DNA from: Stigonema ocellatum SAG 48.90 = DSM 106950 | Lineage (GTDB): Bacteria > Cyanobacteriota > Cyanobacteriia > Cyanobacteriales > Nostocaceae | Reading direction: 5' to 3' | Length of the DNA stretch: 64,000 bases | Assembly: GCA_016903675.1 (NCBI GenBank) | Contig: JADQBA010000028.1 | Span: forward strand, 1-64,000 | Part shown: positions 1-11,600 of the stretch, in pieces | How positions within the stretch are numbered: the first letter of the stretch is position 1 | Layout of the letters: the number at the start of each line of letters is the position of its first letter | Program-made: the position numbers and the translations under genes | Notes under the pieces: generated by a model | Databases searched by the model: none | What the model was told of the DNA's origin: nothing | The model's input: only the letters and a program-made list of their open reading frames with translations

Positions 1-40
1 AAACATATCTATTAATGCAATTTGATTGGTGAAATCATTA

Positions 41-94
41 GTAGGGTGGGCAATGCCCACCATTACGAGGTTTGGTGGGCATTGCCCACCCTAC
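41..94. repeat. Palindromic dispersed repeat (GTAGGGTGGGCAATGCCCAC arms)
   Basis: Arms reading GTAGGGTGGGCAATGCCCAC and its reverse complement flank a short centre. A half copy, GGTGGGCAATGCCCACC, occurs at 30660-30680, so this is a dispersed repeat family and not a single terminator. Confidence 0.75.
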
Positions 95-172
95 AAAATC
101 ATCTATTGTTCAAGTAATGATATAGGATTGCTATATAAAACAATACCGTTCAGTTAAGGCTTTGATCGGAAC

Positions 173-222
173 TTACCCCCCTTAAAAAGGGGGGAATAAG
201 CCCCCCTTTTTAAGGGGGGTTG
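173..222. repeat. Palindromic repeat of C-run/G-run hairpins
   Basis: CCCCCCTTAAAAAGGGGGG and CCCCCCTTTTTAAGGGGGG lie side by side, each able to form a hairpin. Dispersed repeats of this kind are common in filamentous cyanobacteria. Confidence 0.7.
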
Positions 223-655
223 GGGGGATCTTCAGTCTGTGAACACTACTAACTGAACTGTATTGCTATATAAAAATCATTTTTGAAAAAAAAATAATAT
301 TTTTAACCGTTCTCGAATAACACTTTTTAAAAGTATCTATAACAGGGGTAAATGTTATTGCATAACCTATTAAAAACTCTGAAAAAAATACTCCTTAGCT
401 CATTACGAACAAACGGCAACAAATATTTATGAAATGTTATAGATAAGAAAAGTTCAAAATTAGGCTCGGGTTGAAAGCCTTGAAGAGCTTCCAATTGGAT
501 GAGCAGTCCAAATAATGTGGATGTGGGTAATTAGTACGACAATAAATCTTTATTTTTGCCGACTAAAGAATTGATTGAACAGTAGTGAATCAAGAGGACA
601 CATCCAGGGGAGACTTGAGCCAGACATCTCAACGAGTAAAGTTGGAAGAAGCCCT

Positions 656-2245
656 ATGCCATATACAATTCCTAACAACAATTGCGTTGGATGTGACAAC
701 TGCCGTCCCCAATGTCCCACAGGTGCAATAAAAATAGAGAACAATAAATACTGGATCGACCCAAGTCTTTGTAACAACTGTGAGGGTTATTACCCCGAAC
801 CCCAATGTGTAGCAGTTTGTCCAGCGCATTCCCCCAAACCCTTGCAAGCAAAAAAAGGAAGATGCAAGGTAGACTGTAGAGATCAAAGCAGCCCAGATTT
901 ATTCTCCAATGGAAAGAACAACCCATTTGCTTCGGCTATTGTCATCTGGGAAGCTTGCAACGTGCTGGCGCAGCGCAAATCGCTACCTTGGGAAACGGAT
1001 GAGGCGGGAAATTTGTGTTATCGCCGACAAGTTCGCCAAGGGCGGGGGGCGATCGCTTTTCACATCACCTCTTCACCCAATGGAAGCGATCAGGTAACGG
1101 AGTTAGGGGCGATTGAAGCACTGGATATCAGAACCGCTTGTATCCATCTAATTTTCGCAGCTTATGCAACAGCCTTAAATCAGCCTTGGGAGCAGGAATT
1201 TACAATTGATGATCGGCAAATTGAGAAATATTTGGGGCTGGAGAAACGCAAAGACCTGAGTAAAGCCGCCAAGCTGGCTTTAATGAAAAATATGGTATAC
1301 CAAGCTTGCTCGCTGATTGCTTCTATAGACTGGCCCCAACAGGGTCTAATTAGAGGATTTTCAGTGCAACAGAGTCGCTTGTGGCACTTGCACGAGATTC
1401 AGCATCACTTTCAAGAAGACGACCTCGGATGCAAATATCTGATCGGACTAACCTTTAGAGTGAGAGCAGGAATGTGGGCACAGTATTTCTTAAACAAACA
1501 AAGATGTAAGGAACGAACCGCGTTTTATCAATACGGCAGTCTGCCCAAAACCCTGTTAACCACAGTGATGAGTATCTGGCAGCAACATGAAGGAGCAGCC
1601 CGACTGATGCTGTGGTTGCTGTTTAAAACTAAAATGGGCAAAGAACAACGCATCACAGTTCCCACCCTACTGCGTGTTGCCTACGGTGAAGAGAAAGTCG
1701 CCGTTGCTTGTAGGCAACGGGAAGAACGCAAGCGGCTGCTGCGAACCTTTGAAAGCGATTTAGAAATGCTCAATCATCATGGCATAAAAGCAAATTTTGA
1801 CCCAGTTACCTACCCACCAGAAATTCAACCTTTGTGGGCAAAATTGGTGAATGTTCCTGAAGATCCGGACGAAGCATTAGAATTTTGGATGAATGATGGC
1901 AGCGGAGACACGCGCTTGACAGATACGGCTCCCCGTGGTAAGTGGAATATGCTGATGAATGCCCGGATTTTGTCCTTTGATCTACCGCCAGAATGGGAAC
2001 AGCACAGTCCTGAATCACAAAAAAAGGCGCGAACTGCTAAGAACAGAACAAAGTCAAAAACCACAGCAGGTTATCTGCTTGGTGAGCAAATTTTGCAAGC
2101 ACGAAAAAATTTGAATCTTTCCCAGAGAGAATTGGCAAAGCTTGCTGGTAAAAGCCAAAGCTGGATTCGTGATTTGGAAAATGGTCGCTTAAAAGCTAAG
2201 TTAGAAGACCAAGTATTGTTACGGAAAGTTCTGGGTATTGCTTAA
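656..2245 (+). CDS. patB: PatB/CnfR-type regulator: 4Fe-4S ferredoxin domain plus C-terminal HTH
   Basis: Predicted 529-residue transcription factor of the PatB/CnfR family, which in heterocystous cyanobacteria switches on nif genes under micro-oxic conditions. Two [4Fe-4S] motifs sit at the N-terminus: Cys10, 13, 16, 20 and Cys39, 42, 51, 55, each ending in CP. The middle, about 80-460, is family-specific. An XRE-type helix-turn-helix occupies about 475-520 (motif SQRELAKLAGKSQSWIRDLE). I chose ATG 656 because it gives MPYTIPNNNCVGC, puts the clusters at the extreme N-terminus as in the family, gives about the usual family length, and follows a GGAAG at 643. The frame upstream (575-655) has no family character. 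No nif genes are in this window, so the copy is isolated here. Cyanobacteria can carry two cnfR paralogues, and which one this is cannot be told from the window. Confidence 0.9.
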   Translation: MPYTIPNNNCVGCDNCRPQCPTGAIKIENNKYWIDPSLCNNCEGYYPEPQCVAVCPAHSPKPLQAKKGRCKVDCRDQSSPDLFSNGKNNPFASAIVIWEACNVLAQRKSLPWETDEAGNLCYRRQVRQGRGAIAFHITSSPNGSDQVTELGAIEALDIRTACIHLIFAAYATALNQPWEQEFTIDDRQIEKYLGLEKRKDLSKAAKLALMKNMVYQACSLIASIDWPQQGLIRGFSVQQSRLWHLHEIQHHFQEDDLGCKYLIGLTFRVRAGMWAQYFLNKQRCKERTAFYQYGSLPKTLLTTVMSIWQQHEGAARLMLWLLFKTKMGKEQRITVPTLLRVAYGEEKVAVACRQREERKRLLRTFESDLEMLNHHGIKANFDPVTYPPEIQPLWAKLVNVPEDPDEALEFWMNDGSGDTRLTDTAPRGKWNMLMNARILSFDLPPEWEQHSPESQKKARTAKNRTKSKTTAGYLLGEQILQARKNLNLSQRELAKLAGKSQSWIRDLENGRLKAKLEDQVLLRKVLGIA

Positions 2246-2432
2246 TTTATCAATTCTCACGCAAAGGCGCAAAGGCGCTAAGAAAATATTAGCTATTTCG
2301 CCGTAAGCCTCCCACTGAATTCGGTACTCCGAAGAGCGTGGTAGTTGGGAGGCGCGGTGGTGAGGAATTGACCGTCAACCGATAGTAGCCATCGGCTGAA
2401 CCAGGGCAGAGGGTCGATGACGAAGCACCATC

Positions 2433-3767
2433 TTATCCACGGGCACAGAGACCACTTCTTCTTTTAATGGATTTAACTTTCTTGACATTGACAACTTTGT
2501 TGACAACACCCGGATAATTGGCTATCTTGACTCCAGTCCCTAAGTTCTGCATTCCAATTACCCGATAAACCTTTCTCTCAAACATCACGTAATCATTGGG
2601 ATTGTAAGGGTAGCGCTGCTTTTTAATGCGGCGTTGACCCTTTGAGACTTTTTGACCACGGTACACTCGCAAGTTTTCACCATTCAGGGTTTTATTGCGG
2701 GTGCGTCTACCAGAGTTCAGAATTGAGCCTGAAACTTTTTCGCCTGTACGTAAATCAATATACTTGGCATCATAAAACTGCTCCATTGAGCGTTTATGAC
2801 GGCGAATCTGTTCCACCATTAACGGTTCTGCTCGTTTTTGAGTCTTCCCTCCAGCAATAACGAAAGCATCATTATGATGGGACTTTTCCAGACCTAACCC
2901 ATGCCGATTAAAACTTGTTTCGTACCCAAAAGCTTGTTGTGCTTCTAGTATGGACAACACTTGTTTGTAGATGGTAGACATGAAAGTTTCAGCTTTAAAT
3001 GGCTTAATTTCTGGTTTCCATCCATGCAGGAATTTACCTTTTTTATGATTGGGTGATGTATGGCATTTATCACACAAGGTAATCAAGTTACTTGGTTTAT
3101 TACTTCTGTCTGCTGGGTTTTTCCAGTAACCGAGGTGGTGAACCTGAAGAACCTTGTCAGCACTTTTGTTCTTACAGTCTGGGTTTTGACATTTATAGCC
3201 GTCTCTGTGACGAATGTAATCTGTCAAGTTCTTGTAACCTAACTGCTCACCTTGTTGGTATTCTTCTCCTTGAATGTCAGGATTCTTGATTTTTTGAATG
3301 TCAAATTTTGCTGTTTCTACAATAATTTTGGTAATCGGCATTCTCGCTTTAATGCGTTCCACCAGTTTTATGTGTGAGTCTAGCTTGTGCTGAATTGATG
3401 GAGCTAACCACCCATCAGGACGCTTGTGATTGTCGAACCTGGGTTTGCGGTGACGTAGGCGATTACGACGGGTACGTCTTGATTTTTTTCTGTCTGTGAT
3501 GCGTTCTGACACCCCGTCAAGAAGTTCTAGTTCACCACCAATCAACTCTTCTTTTTCTGTGATTGCACTATACCCAATATGAGCGTACCCTGCATCAATT
3601 CCTAATGTAATCGGTTGTGTGTAGCCACTAGTTCCGTAGGTCAGTTGAATAGTAAAAGGGTCTCTACCTACTATTTTTGCGCCGCCCGACTGTAAAAGGA
3701 CTCTCGCTTTTCTGGGTGTCGTGGGCATTAATGGTCTTCCGTGTTGATTAATAACTAGTACTTTCAT
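2433..3767 (-). CDS. iscB: IscB RNA-guided nuclease (RuvC plus HNH)
   Basis: A 444-residue IscB, the Cas9-ancestor nuclease carried by IS200/IS605-like elements, guided by an omega RNA encoded just upstream. Seen in order: the PLMP domain (motif RPLMP at 11-15), RuvC-I with Asp58 in LGIDAGYAHIGYS, an arginine-rich bridge helix (about 96-112), RuvC-II with Glu150 in IIVETAKFD, an HNH domain with His209-His210 and zinc-binding CxxxxC and CDKC pairs (192-234), RuvC-III with His297 and Asp299 in HHNDAFVIAGG, and a basic C-terminal domain expected to read the target-adjacent motif. All catalytic positions look intact, so it should be active if expressed. The ATG at 3767 follows an A-rich stretch. 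It is unrelated to neighbouring patB. Confidence 0.93.
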   Translation of the reverse strand: MKVLVINQHGRPLMPTTPRKARVLLQSGGAKIVGRDPFTIQLTYGTSGYTQPITLGIDAGYAHIGYSAITEKEELIGGELELLDGVSERITDRKKSRRTRRNRLRHRKPRFDNHKRPDGWLAPSIQHKLDSHIKLVERIKARMPITKIIVETAKFDIQKIKNPDIQGEEYQQGEQLGYKNLTDYIRHRDGYKCQNPDCKNKSADKVLQVHHLGYWKNPADRSNKPSNLITLCDKCHTSPNHKKGKFLHGWKPEIKPFKAETFMSTIYKQVLSILEAQQAFGYETSFNRHGLGLEKSHHNDAFVIAGGKTQKRAEPLMVEQIRRHKRSMEQFYDAKYIDLRTGEKVSGSILNSGRRTRNKTLNGENLRVYRGQKVSKGQRRIKKQRYPYNPNDYVMFERKVYRVIGMQNLGTGVKIANYPGVVNKVVNVKKVKSIKRRSGLCARG

Positions 3768-4075
3768 TTTTTTGTTTGAACTATTAATTAAGTTCTTCCC
3801 CCCGTGGGGTGGGTTCCTTCGTCAATGTTTTCCCCGGTTTCAAGCTGACAACACTTCTCCGCTCCCGTAGAGATGTTTAATCACCAGCCGCATTGTCCGG
3901 AACTAGGAAACGGGTTGCTAACCCTACATCCCGGAGTGCCTATACATTCGGCGAAAACGTAGTAATTCTTGCGTAACGGATTACTCAGACTAATGACAAG
4001 AGCAACTAATTTCTTAGAAGCCCACACTGACCCGAAGGGCAGTGTGTGGAGTTGTCACCGTCTTGGCGTGAGATT
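3768..4075 (-). ncRNA. Omega RNA (HEARO RNA) of the IscB element
   Basis: This 300-base non-coding stretch lies directly 5' of iscB and is transcribed toward it, the position of HEARO/omega RNA. It contains a strong hairpin with stem CACACTG/CAGTGTG around a CCCGAAGGG core (4023-4048), and further stems near 3790-3960. The guide portion is expected at the 5' end, around or beyond 4050-4090, and would match the sequence outside the element. Ends are not determined. Confidence 0.7.
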
Positions 4076-4167
4076 GTCATTGATTACATAAATTACCTAA
4101 ATATTTTTCGGAATCTGTAACAGGGCTGTGGTAGATCATAGGGATAAGCCTTGTTGCGAGGTCGTTT

Positions 4168-5475
4168 ATGGCGCTGGATTTACAGAAGTTTTACCAGGCT
4201 TGCAACCCCAGTAAGACCCTGGTTGTAAGTAATCCCCTAGATAGACAGTACTATATTGATTTTTCCTCAGTGCGGGGTGGCAGGATTATTGAAGAATTAA
4301 AAGAAAATATTACATTTTTTTCACCAGATGAGCCGACGTGCGAACTGTTTACAGGACATATTGGCTGCGGTAAGTCTACAGAATTGTTGCGGCTGAAAGC
4401 AGAATTAGAGGAAGAAGGGTTTCATGTTGTTTATTTCGAGTCTAGTCAAGACTTGGAAATGGGTGATGTGGATATCACTGATATCATGCTGGCGATCGCC
4501 CGTCGAGTCAGTGAAAGTCTTGATAGTCTGGAGAAACTGCACCTTGCTGAACCTAAAGGTCTGAAAAGTTTACTCCAAGGGATCGCCAAACTGTTGCAGA
4601 CTGAAGTGGAAGTATCTGCTGAAGCATCAATTCCCCTAGGTATTGGCAAGATTACAGCCAAGGCAAAAGACAGCCCGGAACTCCGTAGTAAGTTAAGAGA
4701 ATACCTCGGACCGCGAACAAAAGGAATTTTAGACGCAATTAACGAGGAACTACTGCAATCAGCTACTGAAAAACTAAAGCAACGAGGCAAACAAGGACTG
4801 GTGGTCATAGTCGATAATCTTGATCGCTTGGAGAGTTCTCAGAAACCTTGGGGACGACCGCAACCAGAATATCTTTTTATAGATCGGGGCGAACAGTTAC
4901 GTCAACTTAAGTGCCATGTCGTTTACACTATGCCCCTATCCTTGAGGTTTTCCAATGAGATAGAAACATTAACCCAGCGATTTACGGTTAACCCTAAAGT
5001 ACTGCCGATGGTACCCGTGTTGCAACGGGATGGTAGGATATCTAAAGCGGGAATGTATCTACTCAAACAGATGGTGTTAGCAAGAGCCTTCCCATATTTG
5101 CAAGAAGATGAGCGTTTAGATGTCATTACAGAGGTTTTTGACACTCCAGAAACTTTAGAGCAATTGTGTCGTGTCAGTGGCGGTCACGTTCGCGAGTTAC
5201 TAATGTTACTTTACGACTGGATTAAAAAAGAACGCTTATTGCCTCTCTCAGGAAAAATCTTGGAAAGTGTGATTAAATCACGCTGTAATCAGATGAAGTT
5301 GGCAATTACAGACAATGAGTGGGAATTGCTGCGTCAAGTGGCAAAAGATAAGCAGGTGCGGGGAGATGAAAACTATCGCAGTTTAGTTCACAGTCGATTT
5401 GTGTATGAATATTGCGATAATGAAGGGTCTTGGTTTGATATTAATCCGATTTTGGCAAAAGCGGCAGAGTTTTAA
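4168..5475 (+). CDS. AAA-type P-loop ATPase, partner of the STAND gene
   Basis: A 435-residue cytoplasmic ATPase. Walker A is GHIGCGKST (about 63-71) and Walker B is LVVIVDNLDRL (about 210-220), where DNLDR is typical of AAA/KAP-like and STAND-related ATPases. Further C-terminal is SGGHVRELLMLLYDW (about 340), resembling the arginine/lid region of ORC/Cdc6-type AAA proteins, then a winged-helix-like tail. No membrane segment is seen. It precedes the giant STAND-WD40 gene on the same strand with 151 bases between, filled by a repeat element, so the two probably act together. The substrate is unknown. I do not recognise a named gene. Confidence 0.75.
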   Translation: MALDLQKFYQACNPSKTLVVSNPLDRQYYIDFSSVRGGRIIEELKENITFFSPDEPTCELFTGHIGCGKSTELLRLKAELEEEGFHVVYFESSQDLEMGDVDITDIMLAIARRVSESLDSLEKLHLAEPKGLKSLLQGIAKLLQTEVEVSAEASIPLGIGKITAKAKDSPELRSKLREYLGPRTKGILDAINEELLQSATEKLKQRGKQGLVVIVDNLDRLESSQKPWGRPQPEYLFIDRGEQLRQLKCHVVYTMPLSLRFSNEIETLTQRFTVNPKVLPMVPVLQRDGRISKAGMYLLKQMVLARAFPYLQEDERLDVITEVFDTPETLEQLCRVSGGHVRELLMLLYDWIKKERLLPLSGKILESVIKSRCNQMKLAITDNEWELLRQVAKDKQVRGDENYRSLVHSRFVYEYCDNEGSWFDINPILAKAAEF

Positions 5476-5492
5476 AAGACTACACATTTTCT

Positions 5493-5607
5493 CTCGTTCC
5501 CAGGCTCAGCCTGGGAATGACTCCTTGGAGGCTCCAGCCTCCAATCTTTACCAAACCATGAGGCAGAGCCTCTTGACAAGCATTTCCAGGTAGAACCTGG
5601 AAACGAG
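5493..5607. repeat. CTCGTT...AACGAG bounded palindromic repeat, copy 1
   Basis: Starts CTCGTTCCCAGGCTCAGCCT and ends CCTGGAAACGAG. It contains several internal hairpins with GGAGGCTCCAGCCTCC and GAGGCAGAGCCTC. Related copies lie at 34507-34610 and 62890-62999. The 6-base outer inverted repeat and the order of internal hairpins are shared. Confidence 0.8.
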
Positions 5608-5626
5608 TGACAGGAATAAAGATAAT

Positions 5627-8600
5627 ATGATGAATCAGCCACATCAACCGCAAGATATCACAGCTTTCAACGAAAATTCTTTGCTGGAGTTGAGTTGGGC
5701 GATCGCCAGTTCTACAGGAGAATTTTCGCTGCTTTTGGCGCACTGTAATTCCACTAGTTTACGACAGCGCTTGACACAAAGATTACAAGAAGATTGTCCA
5801 GTCAAAATCCGCAAAATAATTCTGGTTCAGTCCATCACAACCCTCTACACAACAATTCAAGCAGAACTAGGTAACGACCATCCCCAAGCTTTAATTGTAT
5901 CTGGTTTAGAGTCTGTAAAGGCGATTGATTCCATACTGATGAGTGCTAACCAAGTACGAGAAGAGTTTCGCAAAAATTTTCCCTTCCCCGTGGTGTTGTG
6001 GGTGACAGATGAGGTGCTGCAAAAGCTGATGCGCTTAGCGCCAGACTTGCAAAGTTGGACGACAACAGTTGATTTTGCCATCCCTACCAATGATTTAATT
6101 GAATATATACAGCACACTGCTGATGAAGTCTTTGCTAAAGTTTTAGCAGTAGGTGCAGGGAGATTTCTGGACAATACCGCCCTGAATTTGGGAATTGGTT
6201 CCCCACCGCGTACAGAGTTGGAGTTAGCACAGCAGGAATTGCGGAATCGTGGTGTGGTGTTGCATCCAGAAATTGAAGCAAGTTTAGAGTTTGTCTTGGG
6301 TCGAGATGCTTATATTTCAATGGAAGAATCTCGGCAACATTACGAACACAGTCTAGCATTATTGCAGCAGGCAGAAAAGCAGGGGGAGCATCATCCTCCA
6401 CACTCCCCACTCCCCAGTACACCATTACCCCAGAGGGGGTCCGGAGTTCCCCACTCCCCACTTCCAAAATTGCTTGAGCAAAGAGCTTGTTTGCTCTATT
6501 GCATGGGTTTGTGGTGGCGTACTCACGCTGTGCTGCATCACACCAAAAGCGATCGCGCTCTTGTTAGTGCTAAAGATTATTTTCAAGAATCCATAACCGT
6601 ATTCGAGCAAGCCAATCGTGAGGATTTGGTAGCTAATTTTATCAATGGTTTGGGAACAATACTGCAACGCTTACAGCAGTGGAATGAGTTAGAAGTGCTT
6701 GCTCGTAGAGCATTAACTTTGCATTTCTCCTATCCGCATCAGTTTAGATTAGCGAGAGCTTATGGCTTTCTGGCTGAGGTAGAACTGGCAAAATCTGCTT
6801 GGAAAGAAGCTCTAGAAATGGCACAACAAGCGCTGGTGATTTTGGATAGTGCATCTGCTGCTGTAGAGAATGCTGTATCATCAGAGACACTTGCTGATTT
6901 AGAATGGGAGCAATCGTCTCATCGGGGTTTGTATTTGTTGGCTTTAGCAAGGGCACAGTTAGCACTTGGTGAAAAAAAAGAAGCTATTGTCACTTTAAAA
7001 ACTGCCAATGCACAAACCAAACAACAGTACGATCCAGAGCTTTATATTCAGATTTTACGCGAGTTACGCAACTGTTACTTTGAAGAAGGTGAATATCTCA
7101 AAGCATTTAACATTAAGCTAGAACAGCGAGCAAGCGAACAAAAGTACGGTTTCCGTGCCTTTATTGGTGCAGGACGGTTACAGCCAAAGCAACAGGTAAC
7201 AAATCCCAGTTTAGTACTGGTGGAAAAGCAAGAGACTGTAGCTCAAGAAATCGCCGCGACGGGAAGAGAGCAAGATATCAAGCGCTTCGTCGAACGCATG
7301 GGATGTGCTGATCGCAAACTGAGCATTATCTATGGACAATCTGGTGTAGGTAAGAGTTCAATTTTGCAGGCAGGCTTAATACCAGTATTGAAACATAGAG
7401 CGATCGGCACTCGTGATGTTGTACCAGTTTTGCAGCAAGTTTATCCCGATTGGATAAGGGAACTGGGCGATCGTTTAACAGAAGCACTTGTGGAGATGGG
7501 GAAGTTAGCGTCTAACCTAACCCCTTCCCTAGAAAGGAAGGGGGAGGTAAACTCCCCTTTCCTACAAGGAGAGGGGTTGGGGGAGAAGTTTATTCTCGAC
7601 CAATTGCGAACAAATGCAGACGATGAACTTTTGACCGTTTTAATTTTCGACCAATTTGAAGAATTTTTCTTTGTTTACAAAGACCCAAAACAAAGACTAA
7701 CTTTTTATAACTTTTTACGAGACTGCTTGGATATTCCCCATGCCAGAGTCATCCTGTCGCTGCGGGAAGATTACTTATATTATCTGCTAGAGTGTAACAA
7801 TCGCCTCACGAGTTTGGAAGTCATTAACAATAACATTCTAGATAAAGATATTCTTTATTACTTGGGTAATTTTTCCCGACAAGATGCTCAAGCATTAATT
7901 AAAAGCTTTACTCAAACAACCAAATTATTTTTAGAGCCATCACTCATTAATGAATTGGTGGAAGATTTAGCAGGTGATTTTGGTGAAATACGCCCGATTG
8001 AGTTGCAAGTAGTGGGAACGCAGTTGCAAACAGACAAAATTACGACACTGCAACAGTACCGAGAACATGGTCCCAAGGAAAAGCTGGTAGGGCGATTTTT
8101 AGAAGAAGTCATCAAAGATTGCGGCGTTGAAAACGAGCAAATTGCCAAATTAGTTTTGTACTTACTCACAGATGAAAACAACACTCGTCCCCTAAAAACT
8201 CGTGCCGATTTAGAATTGGAGCTAGAGGTAAAAGCTGAAAAACTTGATTTAGTTTTACTAATTTTAGTGAAATCGGGGTTAGTGTTTAAAGTGCCAGCAA
8301 TTCCTGCTGACCGCTATCAACTGGTACATGATTATTTGGTTCCCTACGTTCGTCAGCAACAATCAGCCAGATTAATTGCTGAGCTAGAAAAGGAAAGAGA
8401 GCAACGCAAGCTGACTGAGGCGAAGCTGAATGAAGTTCTGAGAAAGCAACTGCGAGATACGCGTCGGGCAACAATTACCTTAGCAGGATTAGTAGCGATT
8501 ATAGGAGCAGTTGCAATAACAGCAACAACAGTTGGCATAAATTTGTACCTTGCCTATCTCGGTTCCTCTTCAGCGCAGAAAACACAGCTAGAGAAACTGG

Positions 8601-11600
8601 TATTAGCTTTAAAAGCCGGGAAAACACTACAACAGTTATCACTATTAGCAATACCTGGAGTAAAACTTACAATCTTGGCACAACTAAATCAGGCGGTTAA
8701 TTCAGTAACTGAACTCAATCGTTTGGAAAAGCATAAAAATACCGTCACTCACATTAGCTTCAGCCCAGATAGCAAATTAATAGCCACGGCAAGTAAGGAT
8801 AAAACAGTCAAACTCTGGTACACTGATGGCAGTCTCATTAAATCTTTAGAAACGTACACAAAGTCTGTGACAAGCACGAGCTTCAGTCCCAACGGTAAGA
8901 TGTTAGCCACAGCAAGCGAAGACAATAAAGTAAAACTCTGGAACCTTGAGGGCAAAGAGATTCAAGAAATTACTAGCTGGGAAGCTCACAAAAATGGTGT
9001 GACCAACGTCATTTTCAGCCCTGATAATAAGATGCTAGCCACGGTGGGAGGAGACAAAAAAGTGAAAATCTGGAGCATCGATGGCAAAAATTTGGTGCCT
9101 ATAAAAGATCTGAGCGATCAAGTTACAACTCTTAGTTTCAGTCATAACAGCAAAATATTAGCTACGGGTAGTCAATTCGGTAAAGTAAAGCTTTGGAAAC
9201 TTGATGGCACAGAATACGGCGAAATTGATAACTATGGTGCTATAAGTATGCGTTTCAGCATTGATGATCAGAGTATTACTCTAGTTAATAAAGATGGAAC
9301 AGTAAAGCTTTGGTCTATTAATTCTCTTAATGGTCGTTTTCAGAGTACTTTGCTCAAAAACACTAATGGTTGTAGTAAGACCACCTTTAATACCGCAACT
9401 CTCAGCCCTGACGGAGAGTTGCTAGCTTACAATTCCATAGACTTAGACTTGGACCCTTACAAAAACGGTGTGTCACTTGAAGAACCAGAAAAAGTTGGTT
9501 GCCTACCACCAAAATTTCTTCACAGTGACAGTATTACCTACATCACTTTTAGCCCAGATGGTAAACTACTGGCATCAGCGAGTAAAGACAAAAAGGTTAA
9601 ACTTTGGCACATCCACAAGACTGAAAACTCGATTAACAAAATAGTGAAGTACAGCCTTGATGGCAACACTATTGCTACTGGTAGTACTGATGATGATATT
9701 GTGGAACTCTGGCGGTTTGACAAAAAAGAACCTAAAAATATTTTGGCAGCAGATAGTTCAGTCCTAGGTTTTAGCCCAGATGGCAAAACTATTGCAACTG
9801 CTAGTGCTGAAGATGTTGTCAAACTTGAAAGTATTGATGGTAAAGAAATTATTTTAAAAGGAAATCAACGTAGTATCACGAGCATTAACTTCAGTCCTGA
9901 TGGTCAGCTAATTGCCGCTGCCAGTAGGGATAATTCAGTACTACTCTGGGGTAGTGACGGAACCTTGCTTAAAACCTTGCCAGGACACACAAATGGAGTT
10001 AAAAACGGCGTCATTTTCAGTCCTGAAAATAAGATTATTGCCACTATTGGTGATGACAATAAGGTGCAAATTTGGCATCGTGACGGTAGCTTCATTGCAA
10101 CTTTACCAGGGCATACAAAGTTTGTTAAAGAAGTAGTTTTCAGTCCTGATAGCCAAATTATTGCCACTATTGGTGATGACAATGTGGTGCAACTTTGGGG
10201 TCGTGATGGTAAGCTTATTAACAAGTTGATTGGACATTCAGATGAAGTCACAAGTGTCCATTTCAGCCGTGACGGCAGCATTATCGCTTCTGTAAGCAGT
10301 AGTGAAACCAGACCTGAGAACAGCGAGATTAGACTTTGGCGGAGTAAAGATGGTTCTTCCATCAAAACGATTTCTAACTATGGCATTAAGAGCGTCAGTT
10401 TCAGCCCTGATGGTAGGACTATTGCGTCTATCAATGGTGACAACACTGTTAAACTTTGGAATTTTAAGGGAGATTTCCTTAGAACTCTCAAAGGGCATAA
10501 CGATCAGATCAACGAGTTGAGTTTTAGCGATGATGGCAAAATGATTGCCACTGCTAGTAATGACAATACGGTAATACTTTGGAGAAGTAGTGACGCATCT
10601 CTAATCCACACCCTTCGCGGACATAGTGATGCAGTCCAGAGCGTCAAGTTTAGCCCTGATAGTAAGACCATTGCCTCAGCTAGTAAAGACAATAAAGTAA
10701 AACTCTGGAGGATCAGTGACGGTTTTAATACGTCCACACTGCCAAAGCAAAGTGATGGAGATAACACCAAGAAGATAGATTCTCATCTTGTCAGGTTTAG
10801 TCCTGATGGCAAGGTCATTGCCTATATCAGTAGTTTCAGTGGTTGGTCGGGTGGAAGGATTAAGTCTAACTACATAGTAAAACTGTGGAGTCGTGACGGC
10901 AAAGAACTCAAAATTCTTCGAGGAAATGGTGATCTCAGTCGGGGAAATGGTGATCTCAGTGACTTAAGTCCAGATGGCAAAAAAGTAGCCCTTAGCCCAG
11001 ATGGCAAAAGAGTTGTCCTTGCTAGTAGAGATAATGCCTTAAAACTCTGGAATATTGATGGTACTTTACAAGCAACCCTCAAAGGGCACAGTGACTGGAT
11101 CAACAGCGTCAGTTTCAGCCGTGATGGCAAGACTATCGCCTCTGCTAGTGATGACCATACCATTCAACTTTGGAATAGTAACGGTAATCGAATTAAAACT
11201 ATTCCAGCGCATGGAGACAAAGTTAACAGCGTCAGTTTCAGCCCCGATAGTAAGACTATTGTCTCTGCTAGTGATGACAACACCATTAAACTTTGGAATA
11301 GTAACGGCAATATCCTCAAACAGATCGGTAACCATACGCAGAGGGTCACAAGCGTGAGTTTCAGCCCCGATAGTAAAACAATTGCTTCTGCTAGTGATGA
11401 CGGCACTATTAAAGTATGGAACAGGAGTGATGGTAGAGAACTGGAAAATTTCCCAAATGAAAAGACTTCTCTTGGAAATCAGATTTATCTGAATTTCAGT
11501 TCTGATGGCAAGATACTTGCTTACGGCGGTGTTAGCAGTACACAACTTTATATCCCCAACGGTCTTTGGTTCAAAACAGCCAAACTTTTCCCAAAATCAT

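Larger units (their letters stand above)
1..655. other. Intergenic region upstream of patB with two palindromic repeats
   Basis: No convincing gene is seen. It holds two strong inverted repeats (41-94 and 173-222) and then about 400 bases of AT-rich sequence. A reading frame extends upstream of patB to 575, but the patB start chosen lies at 656, so 575-655 is treated as leader. Confidence 0.6.
2270..4080 (-). mobile_element. IscB-type element lacking a transposase
   Basis: Includes iscB (2433-3767), its upstream RNA region (3768-4075) and a downstream structured end (about 2280-2430) with a hairpin, CCGATAGTAGCCATCGG, near 2380-2396, like right ends of IS200/IS605-derived elements. No TnpA Y1 transposase is present in the window, so the element would have to be mobilised in trans or be resident. 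Outer boundaries are approximate. Confidence 0.65.

Noticed and set aside
575..655. Longer patB starting upstream of 656
   Set aside because: The added residues show no family character and would move the Fe-S cysteines away from the N-terminus. ATG 656 has a good ribosome site.
9904..11545. Long antisense frames opposite the WD40 repeats
   Set aside because: They mirror the repeat periodicity of the real gene and show no independent domain.
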